Part shown: positions 34,036 through 43,602 of the stretch, in pieces
Layout of the letters: each line of letters begins with the position of its first letter
Numbering within the stretch: the stretch's first letter is position 1
Assembly: GCA_028284415.1 (NCBI GenBank)
Contig: JANQRU010000004.1
Coordinates: forward strand, 1,550,001 to 1,614,000
From: Pyrinomonadaceae bacterium
GTDB taxonomy: Bacteria; Acidobacteriota; Blastocatellia; Pyrinomonadales; Pyrinomonadaceae
Reading direction: 5' to 3'
Length of the DNA: 64,000 bases
Made by a program: the position numbers and the translations under genes
The notes under the pieces: generated by a model
Database searches by the model: none
What the model was told of the DNA's origin: nothing
Seen by the model: the letters and a program-made list of their open reading frames with translations, nothing else

Positions 34036-35736
34036 CTAAGATAATCCCACAATATTTCCATCCGCATCAATATCAATCTTTTCCGCTCCAGGGAATTTCG
34101 GAAGTGCGGGCATCGTTCGCATTTCGCCACAAATCGGATAAATAAAGCCTGCTCCGACACTGGCTCGAACTTCACGGACTGGAAACACAAAACCGCTTGG
34201 AGCACCTTTTAAACTCGCATCGTGGCTAATACTCAGATGCGTTTTTGCCATACATATCGGCAGATTTCCAAAGCCGGTTTTCTCGTAACTACGAATCTGT
34301 TTCGCTGCTTTTGACTCGTAGCGAACCTCTTTTGCACCGTAGATTTTAGTGGCGATTGCTTCAATTTTATCTTTGATCGGTGAATCCAAATCGTATAAGA
34401 AATTAAATTCGCTTTCGGCTTCGGCGGCTTCGACAACCATTTCAGCAAGCTCGATCGCACCTTTTCCACCATCTTGCCAATGTCTTGAAACCGCAGCACC
34501 GATTGCTCCTGATTCGATGGCAATTCGCTTGATTGCTTCAATTTCTTCTTCATGATCTGAGTCAAATGCGTTAATAGCGACAACAGGGGTTACACCGTGG
34601 AGTTTTATGTTCTCGATTTGTTTACGCAAATTCGACGCTCCTGCTTCAACATCGGCAACATTTTTCTCAAGCATTTCTTTTGGTAGGGGTCTTCCCGCAA
34701 CAACTTTGTATTTGTCGCTGTGTGTCTTTAAAGCTCTAACTGTTACTACCAAGACACAAGCATCAGGTTTCAAACCGCTGTAACGACATTTGATATTGAA
34801 GAATTTTTCCGCCCCGATATCTGCCCCAAAACCCGATTCTGTCATTAGGTAGTCCGCACATTTTATTCCAATTAAATCCGCTAAAATACTGCTATTTCCA
34901 TGAGCGATATTTGCAAAGGGTCCGGCGTGAACTAATGCAGGTGTATTTTCTAAGGTCTGCATTAAAGTTGGGCGAATCGCATCTTTCATTAAAACGGTCA
35001 TTGCTCCTGCTGCACCGATCTCCTCTGCTGTGACGGGTTTTCTGTCATAAGTTGAACCAATAACAATTTTGCCCATACGCTCACGCATATCTTGCAGGGA
35101 AGTTGTCAAAGCAAGTATTGCCATCACCTCGGAAGCGACAGAAATATCGAAGCCCGTTTCTCTCGGAACTCCGCCGTCTAATTTTCCGCCCAAACCGACG
35201 ACGATATTACGCAATGCCCGATCATTTACATCCATCACGCGCTTCCAGGTTATGCTGTACGGATCAATGTTTAAAGGGTTTTTACGCATCAACTTGTTAT
35301 CAATCATCGCCGCCAGCAAATTGTTAGCTGCTGTAACAGCGTGTATATCGCCCGTTAGATGCAAATTGAAAGTTTCCATTGGAATAACTTGTGAATAACC
35401 GCCGCCAGCAGCTCCTCCTTTGATTCCAAATGTCGGACCCTGAGAAGGTTGTCGCAGTGTAATTACAGAAGACTTACCGATGTGTTTCATCGCTTGTCCA
35501 AGTCCAACCAAAGTCGTGGATTTACCTTCACCAAGTGGGGTTGGTGTAATCGCTGAAATATCTATGTATTTCGCGTTTGGTCTGTCTTTTAGTTTTTCTT
35601 GGACATTGAGCCGAACTTTGCCGACGTAAGGACTTCCATAAATATCTATATCATCGGAGTCTAAGCCCATTTGCTCGGCTATTTCGGAAATGTGTTTCGG
35701 TGTTGCTTTTTGTGCGATTTGTAGATCAGTTAGCAT
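34036..35736 (-). CDS. fhs: Formate-tetrahydrofolate ligase
   Basis: ATP-dependent enzyme forming 10-formyl-tetrahydrofolate from formate, feeding purine synthesis and one-carbon metabolism. 566 residues, typical length. The P-loop TPTPLGEGKSTT is near residue 67, followed by RQPSQGPTFGIKGGAAGGGY and FNLHLTGDIHAVTAANNL, signatures of the family. It is transcribed just after a DNA methyltransferase gene (37 bp apart), and the xth gene lies downstream beyond an inverted repeat. Confidence 0.97.
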   Translation of the reverse strand: MLTDLQIAQKATPKHISEIAEQMGLDSDDIDIYGSPYVGKVRLNVQEKLKDRPNAKYIDISAITPTPLGEGKSTTLVGLGQAMKHIGKSSVITLRQPSQGPTFGIKGGAAGGGYSQVIPMETFNLHLTGDIHAVTAANNLLAAMIDNKLMRKNPLNIDPYSITWKRVMDVNDRALRNIVVGLGGKLDGGVPRETGFDISVASEVMAILALTTSLQDMRERMGKIVIGSTYDRKPVTAEEIGAAGAMTVLMKDAIRPTLMQTLENTPALVHAGPFANIAHGNSSILADLIGIKCADYLMTESGFGADIGAEKFFNIKCRYSGLKPDACVLVVTVRALKTHSDKYKVVAGRPLPKEMLEKNVADVEAGASNLRKQIENIKLHGVTPVVAINAFDSDHEEEIEAIKRIAIESGAIGAAVSRHWQDGGKGAIELAEMVVEAAEAESEFNFLYDLDSPIKDKIEAIATKIYGAKEVRYESKAAKQIRSYEKTGFGNLPICMAKTHLSISHDASLKGAPSGFVFPVREVRASVGAGFIYPICGEMRTMPALPKFPGAEKIDIDADGNIVGLS

Positions 35737-35773
35737 AAAATTAGATATTAGATTTTAATGTTAGATTTAAGTT

Positions 35774-36721
35774 TTACCTTTTTCCTTGCAAAGCATTTCT
35801 TTCCCAGAAAACACCACCAGTAAAACCTTGAATCGCTTTGTTTTTTCCTGCTATTTCTAAACGTTTTTCAGTTAAAAGGCAATATTTTTCATCTGCTTCG
35901 ATGCAGGTGAAGTTTCGGTTTAATTTTTTCGCTGTAACGGCGGTTGTTCCGCTCCCTGAAAATGGATCAAGAATTAAATCATTTTCATTTGTTGAGGCTA
36001 GGATTATTTTCGCCATTAGCTTTTCGGGTTTTTGTGTCGGATGTTCCGTATTTTCAGGCATAGACCAAAATGGAACGGATAAATCCGTCCACAAATTTGA
36101 AGGTGAAGTTATGCGGAAATTTCCATTTTTACCTTCTTCCCAATCTTTCGGTTTACCATTTTCTTTGTACGGTGCAATAACTTTTCGCTTCAATTTTACG
36201 GCTTCTACATCGAAATAATAATCATCCGAAACGGTAAAAAACCATATGTCTTCGGAAGCATTTTTCCAGTTTGTTTTTGCACCGCGTCCTTTTTCTCTTT
36301 CCCAAGTTATACGATTGCGAAGTGTAAAGTATTTCATCCCCGTTCTCTGAATTGCCGATGCCGAACGCCAATCGCCGCAAATGTAAACGGACGCATCTTT
36401 TTTTAAGAGTGGAACGCAATCTTTTAGCCACGAGTCGAGCCATTTTTCATATTTTTCTAAAGATGTTTGTTTGAATGAATTTTTACCGAAATTTTTGCTG
36501 AGATTGTAAGGTGGATCGGCGAAAAGGAGATCGAATTTTTGTGGGGGAAGTGTTTTGAGAATTTTGAATGCGTCACCACAAATTATTTTATCTTTGATAT
36601 TTTCAGAGTTTTTATTTTTATCAAAGTAAACTATTTTTTTACGATACTTTTCTGTGTCGGATTGTTCTAAAGTGATCGTTCGATTTCGCGGAGCTTTTTT
36701 TTTATGTTTCTTTGCAATCAT
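35774..36721 (-). CDS. DNA methyltransferase, beta-class (N6-adenine or N4-cytosine)
   Basis: 315 residues. The catalytic motif IV ADPPYN (about 67-72) precedes the SAM-binding motif I DPFSGSGTT (about 258-266), which is the beta-class order seen in enzymes such as M.RsrI and M.MunI; HPTQKPEKLM lies just before motif I. A basic N-terminus (KKHKKKAPRNR) may bind DNA. No restriction endonuclease gene lies nearby, so it looks like an orphan methyltransferase involved in regulation or in protection against another system. The recognition sequence cannot be predicted. Confidence 0.9.
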   Translation of the reverse strand: MIAKKHKKKAPRNRTITLEQSDTEKYRKKIVYFDKNKNSENIKDKIICGDAFKILKTLPPQKFDLLFADPPYNLSKNFGKNSFKQTSLEKYEKWLDSWLKDCVPLLKKDASVYICGDWRSASAIQRTGMKYFTLRNRITWEREKGRGAKTNWKNASEDIWFFTVSDDYYFDVEAVKLKRKVIAPYKENGKPKDWEEGKNGNFRITSPSNLWTDLSVPFWSMPENTEHPTQKPEKLMAKIILASTNENDLILDPFSGSGTTAVTAKKLNRNFTCIEADEKYCLLTEKRLEIAGKNKAIQGFTGGVFWERNALQGKR

Positions 36722-36747
36722 TTGTAAAAAAACATTTTAACACAGTT

Positions 36748-37326
36748 TTATGACACAACAATTTTAACGGTTTGCACGCCTTCGCTGACTTCGACTTCCA
36801 AAACCTTCGGTTCAGCTTTTTTCGGAATGATTGTGATCGAACCGTCGCGTTCGAGATAAGCGGATTCTACTTTGTCTATTGATTCGACACTTCCTTTTTG
36901 TCGCATTGCTTGAAGCAAATCGCATTCGCCGAGTTTGCTTATTTCCATTGCCTTTTCATCCAATTCGCCTTCTTTAACGAGTTGGCGAGCTTCGTTTTTG
37001 ACTAAATGTTTATCCTTATCGTAATAATACGTAATGTAAGAAATGACATAATGAATCGCCATTAGAGTTAAAATAACAATTGAGGCACTCAAGAGATTTT
37101 CGCGTCCCGTGATTGTTCGGCTCATAATTGAGCCGATTACAAAACCCATCAAAATATCAAAAGCTGTATAGCCGCCTAAAAACCTACGTTTCCCAAGCCT
37201 TATCATTCCCAGAGCAATTCCATAAACGATAATAGTTCGGGTTATCATTTGGATAATAGAAAGTTCGGCGATCTGTTTTTCTGCACCTAGTAGCCACAAA
37301 AAAATTTCCTGTATTTCTTGAAACAT
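36748..37326 (-). CDS. DUF421 (YetF-like) membrane protein
   Basis: 192 residues: three membrane segments in the first ~95 residues, the second containing RLGKRRFLGGYTAFDILMGF, which is the conserved core of DUF421 proteins, then a soluble alpha/beta part (about 115-192) with GELDEKAMEISKLGECDLLQA. The function of the family is unclear; Bacillus members are spore or envelope associated. It is encoded between the GNAT/cNMP gene and the DNA methyltransferase on the same strand, with short gaps. Confidence 0.88.
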   Translation of the reverse strand: MFQEIQEIFLWLLGAEKQIAELSIIQMITRTIIVYGIALGMIRLGKRRFLGGYTAFDILMGFVIGSIMSRTITGRENLLSASIVILTLMAIHYVISYITYYYDKDKHLVKNEARQLVKEGELDEKAMEISKLGECDLLQAMRQKGSVESIDKVESAYLERDGSITIIPKKAEPKVLEVEVSEGVQTVKIVVS

Positions 37327-37432
37327 AATTTTAAGTAAAAAATTTAGAGATTGAATTTTTTACCATTATGACAGAAAAGGTGGAATTAAGATGTCTTCTG
37401 TATGACAAACATAACCTTTATTGGTTAAGGAT

Positions 37433-39046
37433 TTAGCTGGTTGAATGAATATTAACGACATCGGCATCCAAATCTCTTAACTTGTTGCCGAGGCTTTTAG
37501 CGAGGTTTCGATAGAGAATTACACCTATATCAGGACGCCTTCTTATTAAGGCGATTAAAGAATCTTTTTCAATTATGGCGGCTTCAGTTTCTTTTGAGGT
37601 TTCGGCAGAAACCGTATGAGGTTTTTCGCTTAAGAGAGTCGTTTCACCGAGACACCCTCCGTCTGAAATTGTGCCTAGCTTATAAGCTGTCTCGCCTGCC
37701 TCGGATCTGATATTTATTTCGCCGTTTAGAACTACAAAGGTTTGATCACTGGCTTGTCCCTTTTCAAAAAGCGTTGTTTGAGAAGGATAATGTTGAATTG
37801 AGCAGATTTCAGCAAGACGTTTAATCTGTTCTTCGGTAAGCCCGGAAAAGAGCCGAACATTCGGTAGTGCTTCGATTAGACGTGGCAGGAGTTGATGTGT
37901 GGAGAAATTTTTCATAACAATATCCGCAACATCTTGTGTAGCGTCGATTAGGTCGCATTCATCAAGTGTCGCTGGAACAAAAAGTCTCGCCATACGGATC
38001 GCATCACATCTTTCTGCACGTTGAAATGTAAAAGCGGGCATATAACCAACAGGGAAGAATTGTAATTCAAGCAAAGTTCTCTGCATACGTGGACTGTAAG
38101 CACTTACATCAGTTTCTATATATTCTAGATCAAAATCTGAACGGCATTTATCTATCACGTATTTGAGCAAACACCGTATAGGTCTTGTGTTGAGTGAAAC
38201 TAATTCAAAAATAGTCGCGGTCTGCTCGTTTTCTTCAATGGTATAACCGACCGCACCAACCAGTTGTCCTTTTTCTCTGGCTATTACGTAGTAAGATTTT
38301 GTGGCTTTCAATCGGAAAAGTCCCTGACGAATTTCTGCTCGTCCGAAAATTTCTTTTTTGTTAGCTATTGCTCTTACAAATCGGAGAAGCGGTGCGTAAC
38401 CTTTGGAGGTCATCTCTTCGATTTCAAATTCGCTTTCATCGGGATATGCAGGTGATTCATTATCAATAATTACATCGGGATCAATCTTGCAGGCTTCTAA
38501 TATGTGCTGAGCCAAAAGAAATCCTTCGGGAATTATGCGTGGATTATTACGACGAAGTTTTAGAGCATCATCAAAATACCTTAAATATAAGGCTAAAGAT
38601 TCGCGGGCTTCGAATTTGTGTTTTTGCGGAAGGAATCCAGCGGCGGCAAAATCATAACGATCGGAAATTATTTGTGAAAAAGGATGTGCAACACGGTTTT
38701 CAACAAAACCTACATGAAGGCGATCTTTAGCACCTTCAAGTCTGGCGTTCATTAGTTTTTTTCCAATCCCGCGTTTTCTTCCATCAGGATGAACAACCAG
38801 CCTCCCAAATTCACCGACGAGATCTCCATATTCTCCCAAATCAAAAATGACCGAAGCAGTTCCCAAAACTCGTTCGGTTTCCGTATCTACTGCGACTAAC
38901 AAGTAAGTGTCATCATCAAAGACCATTTTTTTCAGAACTTGCAAGTCATAAAAAGATGGATACGCATAATTGCTTCCATACGCTGCATAGAATAAATCAC
39001 GAATTCCTTCGACATCTTTTTCTTCGGCTATACGTACATCTATCAT
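37433..39046 (-). CDS. Tandem GNAT acetyltransferase with C-terminal cyclic-nucleotide-binding domain
   Basis: 537 residues. Residues 1-150 are a GNAT domain with the acetyl-CoA loop in VVHPDGRKRGIGKKLM (about 100-115). Residues 215-350 look like a second, less clear GNAT fold. Residues 395-525 form a cNMP/CRP-type sensor: LFSGLTEEQIKRLAEIC, then a phosphate cassette reading LGETTLLSEKPHTVSAE. There the Arg that normally holds the cyclic phosphate is replaced by His. Fusions of GNAT and cNMP domains are known from cAMP-gated lysine acetyltransferases of mycobacteria, but with the sensor N-terminal. The ligand and acetyl acceptor are unknown. Confidence 0.83.
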   Translation of the reverse strand: MIDVRIAEEKDVEGIRDLFYAAYGSNYAYPSFYDLQVLKKMVFDDDTYLLVAVDTETERVLGTASVIFDLGEYGDLVGEFGRLVVHPDGRKRGIGKKLMNARLEGAKDRLHVGFVENRVAHPFSQIISDRYDFAAAGFLPQKHKFEARESLALYLRYFDDALKLRRNNPRIIPEGFLLAQHILEACKIDPDVIIDNESPAYPDESEFEIEEMTSKGYAPLLRFVRAIANKKEIFGRAEIRQGLFRLKATKSYYVIAREKGQLVGAVGYTIEENEQTATIFELVSLNTRPIRCLLKYVIDKCRSDFDLEYIETDVSAYSPRMQRTLLELQFFPVGYMPAFTFQRAERCDAIRMARLFVPATLDECDLIDATQDVADIVMKNFSTHQLLPRLIEALPNVRLFSGLTEEQIKRLAEICSIQHYPSQTTLFEKGQASDQTFVVLNGEINIRSEAGETAYKLGTISDGGCLGETTLLSEKPHTVSAETSKETEAAIIEKDSLIALIRRRPDIGVILYRNLAKSLGNKLRDLDADVVNIHSTS

Positions 39047-39082
39047 AATCCACCTTCCACCTTCTTTTTGTTTTAATTTTTG

Positions 39083-40264
39083 TTAGTCGCCTAAGGTTTT
39101 CATTATTTCTTCCGAAGCAACTCTGGCTATGGCTTTGTAATAAGCTGCTCCAATTCCCAAAACTCTCTCATCAAAATCAAATTTACTTGAATGAGCCGGA
39201 TGCGGTGTTTGTTCCGCGATTATTGAGCCAAATCTAACATAACAGCCTGGAACTATCGCCATATAATCGCCAAAATCTTCTCCGCCCATGTTAGCAACTT
39301 CAAGTTCTTTTACATTGTCCTCTGTTACGACTTGTGCGGCAGCACGTTCACATAAAGCAACCATATCGGCAGGATTGTTTACAGGAGGAGTTCCTTCTGT
39401 AATTTCACACTCAATATTTGCACCGTGTAGTTGTCCGATAGATGCACTTATACGTTTAATAGAGGTTTGCAACATTTCCCTAACTTCTTGGTCTTGCGAA
39501 CGAATCGTTCCGCTCAGGCGTGCTTGGGCGGCAATTACATTGTGTGCTGAACCAGCATCAAAATGTCCGACTGTTACGACTGATGGATGAGCTGGATTTA
39601 CTTCGCGTGAAACTATTGTTTGTAAAGCCATTACAAGCAAGGATCCAACAACAACTGCATCAATCGTTTCGTGTGGGCGAGCAGCGTGTCCGCCTTGTCC
39701 ATCGATTGTAATCGTAAACTTATCGGAAGAAGCATTAACTACTCCTTTGGATACAACTATAGTTCCAAGTGGATAATGTCTATCAATATGTCCACCAAAG
39801 ACCATTGCGGCATTATCTAAAGCTCCGTCAGCGATCATATCTTTCGCCCCGTTTGCTTTTTCTTCTGCAGGTTGAAAAATCAGACGTACAGGAATCTTTC
39901 GGTTTTTTTCTTCAGCCAGCAGGGAAGCCGCACCGAGCAGCATGCTCGTGTGCCCGTCGTGTCCGCATGCGTGCATCACACCATGATTTTGTGATGCAAA
40001 AGATAAACCTGTTTCCTCGACAATCGGCAAAGCATCAGTATCTGCTCGCAAAACAACTCTTGGAGCGTCTGCGATTTCGCCCGGAAATTCAGCGATAATA
40101 CCTGTGTTAGCAGCCTTGCGATGTGGTACACCTAGATTGTCCAGATATTTTGCAATTTGTTCCTGTGTTCGATATTCCTCGTAAGATAACTCAGGATGAA
40201 TATGTAAATCTCTGCGGAAATTAACAATTTGCGTGAATAGATGCTCAGAGAGCGGTTGTTGCAT
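39083..40264 (-). CDS. M20-family metallo-amidohydrolase
   Basis: 393 residues of the M20D group (hippurate hydrolase, N-acyl-amino-acid or IAA-conjugate hydrolases). Motifs: RRDLHIHPELSYEE (18-31), RADTDALPI with the metal-bridging Asp, MHACGHDGHTSMLLG with metal-binding His and Cys-Gly-His, PAEEKANGA with the catalytic Glu, and the distal MGGEDFGDY. It cleaves acyl groups from amino acids in the cytoplasm. It stands upstream of the GNAT/cNMP gene (36 bp), so they may be cotranscribed. Confidence 0.92.
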   Translation of the reverse strand: MQQPLSEHLFTQIVNFRRDLHIHPELSYEEYRTQEQIAKYLDNLGVPHRKAANTGIIAEFPGEIADAPRVVLRADTDALPIVEETGLSFASQNHGVMHACGHDGHTSMLLGAASLLAEEKNRKIPVRLIFQPAEEKANGAKDMIADGALDNAAMVFGGHIDRHYPLGTIVVSKGVVNASSDKFTITIDGQGGHAARPHETIDAVVVGSLLVMALQTIVSREVNPAHPSVVTVGHFDAGSAHNVIAAQARLSGTIRSQDQEVREMLQTSIKRISASIGQLHGANIECEITEGTPPVNNPADMVALCERAAAQVVTEDNVKELEVANMGGEDFGDYMAIVPGCYVRFGSIIAEQTPHPAHSSKFDFDERVLGIGAAYYKAIARVASEEIMKTLGD

Positions 40265-40376
40265 ATTATGAAAACCTCTGCGTTAACAAAACTTTAACAC
40301 AGAAGTTTAAATACAATTTCTACGAAGGTCAATAATTTCTTTGGAGAATTAATATTAAAAAAACAGAAGCTTCAAA

Positions 40377-41603
40377 TTAGTAGCTTGCATCAGAAATATT
40401 ATTCTCTTTGGCGTATTTCTTAGCGTCTTTTTCGTTTTCAAAAACTTTTATAACATCATACTCATAATAGACGGGTTCACCATCAACCATAATTGTTGTC
40501 ATTGGGCGAGCGACCATTCCTTTATTCGGTGGACAAATATCAAGCAGGGCGTGACGGAGTTTTTGATCGGGCGTACGACGTTTTGAGACAGGGTATAAAA
40601 CTTTGCGGATTACCTGACATTCAGATTTGGGAATTGAAGCTGTTTCTGACATTTTTTTACCAAAGATTTGATTGAGGCTTTCGCCCAAACGATAGCCTGC
40701 AAGTGTTAATTGTTCTTGAGCAGTTTTAAATGCTCTTTTTCTATATTTTTTTGAGGGCATCTGATTTCTTGTAATATCGTTATAAACAGTGTCATTCAAA
40801 AAATTAAATCCTTCCATATTCCAAGCTTTATAATCTCCTAGCTTCAAGCGATTCTGCATCTTAGAATACCGATATTTTTTCATCATTTTTTTAGCGATCG
40901 GGGCTAGATAATCTATGTCACAGGCATCATTTTTACGGGGTTTTACGCGACGGATTATTCCATCCCAATATCCGTGTAAATTTATACGTCGTTGGGTTTC
41001 TGTTCTTTCCTGTAATGTAAAAAGATTTCCGCCTTGGTCGCCTTTTGGTTCGAGTTCGGTAACTCTTGAGGCGTTGTGAACAGGATTATGTATGTCGCCA
41101 CCGACATGAAGAAACCAAGCTAGAGCGATGGCTTTTTCCTCATTTTTATATGAAGAATCACGCATAATTTTCTCAAAATCGTAGAGTTTTGGAATTGCGA
41201 CACCACTCTCTTCGGGAAAGTCTTTCAAAATAACTGCTTTACCATTCTCTTGTTTCCAGAAAATATCCGCGTAGTGCCAATTTCCTTGATTGTAGTTTTT
41301 ATGACGAATCTCAAAATTACGATTGCGAACAACATCCGACCAGATGCTTGCAAACATAAAAAGTTCACGTCTTTTAATGGCTTCTGAGCGGGTGTTAAAT
41401 CTATCGTAATGAACATTTAGATCAGAATCTTCAGGAGCATCTAAGAGAATTTTAATAACTTTTTCACGAACGTCGGGTGTCATACGCTCCCAAGCGATGT
41501 AAGTCGAGAGTTTGTGACCGACTTCATCCCAGGCGATTGCCGAATTTACGGAAAATAGCAGACAAATAGCGAGAAAAAAGATTCTAAAAATAAATTTATT
41601 CAT
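40377..41603 (-). CDS. Secreted S1/P1-type nuclease
   Basis: 408 residues with a signal peptide ending in NSAIA. The mature protein begins at Trp with WDEVGH, and P1 nucleases use the N-terminal Trp and the following His as zinc ligands. Further ligands appear in LHVGGDIHNPVHNAS and GDQGGN. It would degrade single-stranded DNA or RNA or act as a phosphatase outside the cytoplasm. A C-terminal extension of about 90 residues after the nuclease fold is not recognised. Together with the other exported hydrolases it suggests scavenging. Confidence 0.88.
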   Translation of the reverse strand: MNKFIFRIFFLAICLLFSVNSAIAWDEVGHKLSTYIAWERMTPDVREKVIKILLDAPEDSDLNVHYDRFNTRSEAIKRRELFMFASIWSDVVRNRNFEIRHKNYNQGNWHYADIFWKQENGKAVILKDFPEESGVAIPKLYDFEKIMRDSSYKNEEKAIALAWFLHVGGDIHNPVHNASRVTELEPKGDQGGNLFTLQERTETQRRINLHGYWDGIIRRVKPRKNDACDIDYLAPIAKKMMKKYRYSKMQNRLKLGDYKAWNMEGFNFLNDTVYNDITRNQMPSKKYRKRAFKTAQEQLTLAGYRLGESLNQIFGKKMSETASIPKSECQVIRKVLYPVSKRRTPDQKLRHALLDICPPNKGMVARPMTTIMVDGEPVYYEYDVIKVFENEKDAKKYAKENNISDASY

Positions 41604-41825
41604 ATATAAAGCTCCTGAAAAGATAATTTTAGTTAATTTTACAAGAAATAACGAGTAAAAAATAAAAAATTGCAGAGAAAATTAACTCAATCTTTACATA
41701 ACTTTACCGCAAAAAAACAAACTTTTATAAGATTTTCTTCATCATATTATCAGCAAAACTTTCCCCACGATGCGTCTAATATACAGAACATCGCATTGCA
41801 ATTTAATGTGAGGAGGAAATACAAA

Positions 41826-42089
41826 ATGGAAGCAGTTTTAGATCAAGGAAGAATAGCAAAAGATATTTTAGACAGGACTGACGGAGAGTTCGGAAACCGC
41901 ATCGGTTTGATCGGAAAAATTTTTGGATGCTGGCATAAAGAATTAAGTCGTCCTTTCACAAATCGTAATGCTTCATATCGTGCCTGCTTACGTTGCGGTG
42001 CAAGGAAAAAGTTTGACACAAAGACATTAAAAACAAAAGGACCTTTCTATTACCCACCGGCAATATCGTTTAAGAGAGAGAAACGATAA
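41826..42089 (+). CDS. Small zinc-ribbon-like protein of unknown function
   Basis: 87 residues starting at the ATG at 41826, nine bases after a strong AGGAGG; the longer open frame upstream has no coding character. The sequence has GCWHKEL, then ACLRCGARKKFD about 25 residues later, so a Cys-x-His plus Cys-x2-Cys zinc site is likely. The first part EAVLDQGRIAKDILDRTDGEF is acidic and helical. An intrinsic terminator follows, so it is a single-gene transcript. I do not know a function. Confidence 0.75.
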   Translation: MEAVLDQGRIAKDILDRTDGEFGNRIGLIGKIFGCWHKELSRPFTNRNASYRACLRCGARKKFDTKTLKTKGPFYYPPAISFKREKR

Positions 42090-42134
42090 GACTACCCCCT
42101 GTCCATCAACAACCTACCAACCAAAACCTACCAA

Positions 42135-42166
42135 GAGCGGTGCAATAGCCGCTCGTTTTTCTTTTT
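42135..42166 (+). terminator. Intrinsic terminator after the small zinc-ribbon gene
   Basis: gagcgg (42135-42140) pairs with ccgctc (42149-42154); a run of T follows. Confidence 0.8.
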
Positions 42167-42173
42167 AAACCAT

Positions 42174-42207
42174 AAAAAAATCGCCTTCAATTTGAATGAA
42201 GACGATT
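42174..42207 (-). terminator. Intrinsic terminator after the DUF1501 gene
   Basis: 11-bp stem with one G-U pair (42179-42189 with 42197-42207) and, on the minus strand, a run of T behind it. Confidence 0.85.
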
Positions 42208-42244
42208 CTCTATTTTCCACGTTACTTTTGACTAGAAGGAGTAA

Positions 42245-43522
42245 TTAACTAAGAAAACCCTTAAACTTGGAAGGATTAAGAGAATATCGTGGAAAAATCT
42301 TGCCCATATCTTTGCTGCCCAGATGTTTGTAGGCGACCTCACCGAAGACATCGCGGAAATCGGTTGTAACAGCTAAATCTCTGCCTTCATAAAGTTGGCT
42401 GGATTTTAAGCCTTTCCAGTCGCCATAGACCTTGCCGCCTTTAATGGAGTTTCCGAGAACTAACATTGCATTTCCATGCCCATGGTCAGTTCCGCGTGTG
42501 CCGTTTTCGCGTACGGTTCTGCCAAATTCACTCATTGTTAAAATAACAACATCGTCCATTTTCTTGCCTAAATCGGTTGCAAATGCGGCTATTCCTTGTG
42601 CAAATTGACGCAACAGGTTGGCAAGCTGTCCTTGAGCACCATTTCCGCCAAATGCTTGGTTAGCGTGTGTGTCCCAACCTAAACCGGGCGTGTCTGTAAA
42701 GGCTACTTCCATACCGACTCCTGCTTTAATGAGTTGAGCAATTTGGCGTAAGTTATTGCCGAATCTGCCATTTGGATATCTTGCTCCATTCTGCGGACGG
42801 TATTGAGCGGGATTTGCTTTTTTCAGGTAATTGATTGCTTCAAATGTGTCTTTTCCTGTTTCACCTAGGCGATCATTAGCTTCCTGTTGCCAGATGCCTT
42901 CAAAGCCACCGCTAACGCTGTTTGTATATTGTCCTGCACGAATTGCAAATGTTCTGAGATCAGTCATTGCAACGGTCGGATAGCGTCCCATCATCGTGCG
43001 TGGAATCTGCTGAGTCATTGAAACAGCTCTGAAAGGAGAGGCTTTATCATCTTTTTTGACTTGTAACACGCGATTTACCCAACCGTCTCTGGTTGCTTTG
43101 TAACCGGGTGTTCCCGATTCCATATAATCTTGTGCATCGAAATGAGAACGTGTGTTGTTCGGTGAGCCTGAAGAATGGACTATCGCTAAATTTTGGTTTT
43201 TCCAGAATTTTTCAAGCGATCGCATCGAAGGGTGAAGACCAAAGAAACCATCGAGATTAATTGCCCCGTTATTTCTTCCGGGTTTCGGGACGGCAATGTT
43301 TCTTCGAATATTGTAATACTCGCTTTCACCATGCGGAACGATCATATTTAACCCGTCAACCGCACCTCTCTGGAAAATTGTCACGAGGATTTTCTTTTTG
43401 CCGTAAACATTTTCAAGCGTTGCCGCATTTGCAAACTGATGCAAAAACTCCGGTGCCGCTCCCATTAATCCAAAACTAGCTAAAGCAATTCCACTCGACT
43501 TCAAAAAATATCTTCTATCCAT
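42245..43522 (-). CDS. DUF1501 protein with Tat signal
   Basis: 425 residues. The N-terminus has a twin-arginine signal (DRRYFLKSSGIALASFGLMG), so it is exported folded. The body has DUF1501 features of the alkaline-phosphatase/sulfatase-like fold: SMRSLEKFWKNQNLAIVHS, DTPGLGWDTHANQ and MSEFGRTVRENGTRGTDHGHGNAMLVLG, with Asp/His metal-type residues. Its natural substrate is unknown. DUF1501 and DUF1800 genes usually occur together in Planctomycetota, Verrucomicrobiota and Acidobacteriota; here they are separated only by a serine hydrolase gene, all on one strand. Confidence 0.92.
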   Translation of the reverse strand: MDRRYFLKSSGIALASFGLMGAAPEFLHQFANAATLENVYGKKKILVTIFQRGAVDGLNMIVPHGESEYYNIRRNIAVPKPGRNNGAINLDGFFGLHPSMRSLEKFWKNQNLAIVHSSGSPNNTRSHFDAQDYMESGTPGYKATRDGWVNRVLQVKKDDKASPFRAVSMTQQIPRTMMGRYPTVAMTDLRTFAIRAGQYTNSVSGGFEGIWQQEANDRLGETGKDTFEAINYLKKANPAQYRPQNGARYPNGRFGNNLRQIAQLIKAGVGMEVAFTDTPGLGWDTHANQAFGGNGAQGQLANLLRQFAQGIAAFATDLGKKMDDVVILTMSEFGRTVRENGTRGTDHGHGNAMLVLGNSIKGGKVYGDWKGLKSSQLYEGRDLAVTTDFRDVFGEVAYKHLGSKDMGKIFPRYSLNPSKFKGFLS

Positions 43523-43602
43523 TTAATAAAACCTCTTAAAAATTTTCATTGATAATTTCAATCGTCAGTTATTTAGACGCATCAAAAAATGATTTGGTCG
43601 TT

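Noticed and set aside
41670-41825. 50-residue upstream extension of the small zinc-ribbon gene
   Set aside because: No coding character, and an ideal AGGAGG precedes the internal ATG at 41826.
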